DNA from: Candidatus Hydrogenedentota bacterium
Lineage (GTDB): Bacteria > Hydrogenedentota > Hydrogenedentia > Hydrogenedentales > SLHB01
NCBI GenBank assembly: GCA_007130675.1
Contig: SLSB01000503.1
Span: 1 to 6,343, forward strand
Direction of reading: 5' to 3'
Length of the DNA: 6,343 nt
How positions within the stretch are numbered: the stretch's first letter is position 1; the number at the start of each line of letters is the position of its first letter. A model generated the notes under the pieces. The model was given only the letters and a program-made list of their open reading frames with translations, did no database searches and had not been told where the DNA came from. Positions 6,058-6,343 of this stretch are shown here, piece by piece. The position numbers and the translations under genes are program-made.

Positions 6058-6094
6058 CGTCCGCTCCTTGCGCTTAATTCGGGAGGTTGCCCGG

Positions 6095-6343
6095 TTACAT
6101 CGTTTCGCGCAGTTCTTCGATGCTCGGGAGTTCTTTGACGCTCTTGATGCCGAAGTGGGCCAGGAACTCATCGGTGGTGCGATATATCTTCGGGCGGCCA
6201 ACGGTCTCGGCCACGCCCGCCACCTTGATGAGCCGTTTTTCGCGCAGAATCTCGAATGCGTGCGAAACGCTGACCCCCCGAATGCTCTCGACATCGGCCC
6301 GCGTACACGGCTGTTTATAAGCAATAATGGCCAAGGTTTCGAG
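6095..6343 (-). CDS. scpB: Segregation and condensation protein B, C-terminal 82 residues
   Basis: ScpB is the winged-helix subunit that, with ScpA and Smc, forms the bacterial condensin needed for chromosome organisation. The frame is open through the right edge (LETLAIIAYKQP), so the start lies outside the window. LETLAIIAYKQPCTRADVESIRGVS is followed by HAFEILREKRLIKVAGVAETVGRPKIYRTTDEFLAHFGI, which matches the second winged-helix domain of ScpB, with the signature GRP-x-x-Y-x-TT-x-x-FL-x-x-FG. The C-terminus SVKELPSIEELRETM then stop is also typical. Its stop is 117 bases from the rluB start, so co-transcription with rluB is likely. There is no sign of damage. Confidence 0.95.
   Translation of the reverse strand, partial: LETLAIIAYKQPCTRADVESIRGVSVSHAFEILREKRLIKVAGVAETVGRPKIYRTTDEFLAHFGIKSVKELPSIEELRETM

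Overview
The window is GC-rich DNA, densely coding, from a diderm (Gram-negative-type) bacterium. It carries an RNase Y gene rather than an RNase E gene, a GspA/GspB (ExeA/ExeB)-type pair and an scpB-rluB pair. This mix fits a delta-proteobacterium-like or deeper uncultivated lineage (PVC/FCB-type phyla). The sequence alone does not settle the taxon, and I do not assign a species.

Layout. From 1 to 704 on the minus strand is the 5' part of an RNase Y gene (membrane anchor, coiled coil, start of the KH domain); the rest lies beyond the left edge. From 705 to 1296 is a 592-base non-coding region between divergent genes. It holds a near-consensus minus-strand promoter (-35 at 1055-1050, -10 at 1032-1027) that would give the RNase Y mRNA a leader of about 316 nt. 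It also holds a near-consensus plus-strand promoter (1224-1252) with a perfect 9-bp tandem repeat just upstream. Next comes a two-gene plus-strand operon: a GspA-like AAA+ ATPase fused through a membrane segment to a C39-like and a peptidoglycan-binding domain (1297-4131), overlapping by four bases a GspB-like gene (4128-5252). From 5264 to the right edge, convergent on the minus strand, are a 23S rRNA pseudouridine synthase of the RluB/RsuA family and the 3' end of scpB.

How the genes work together. In characterised systems GspA and GspB form an inner-membrane complex. It binds ATP in the cytoplasm and peptidoglycan in the periplasm, and helps the type II secretion secretin pass the wall and assemble. 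No secretin or other secretion gene is in this window, so the system served here is an inference. The scpB-rluB order is a common housekeeping arrangement (chromosome condensation plus rRNA modification).

Most of the window is recognisable. The parts least explained by known genes are the long, potentially structured RNase Y leader (possibly an unannotated 6S-like RNA or an autoregulatory 5' UTR), the greatly expanded Pro/Glu-rich segments of the GspA-like protein, and a strong excess of the hexamer CTCGAG, always as a Leu-Glu codon pair. I see no CRISPR array, tRNA, rRNA, insertion sequence or phage gene.
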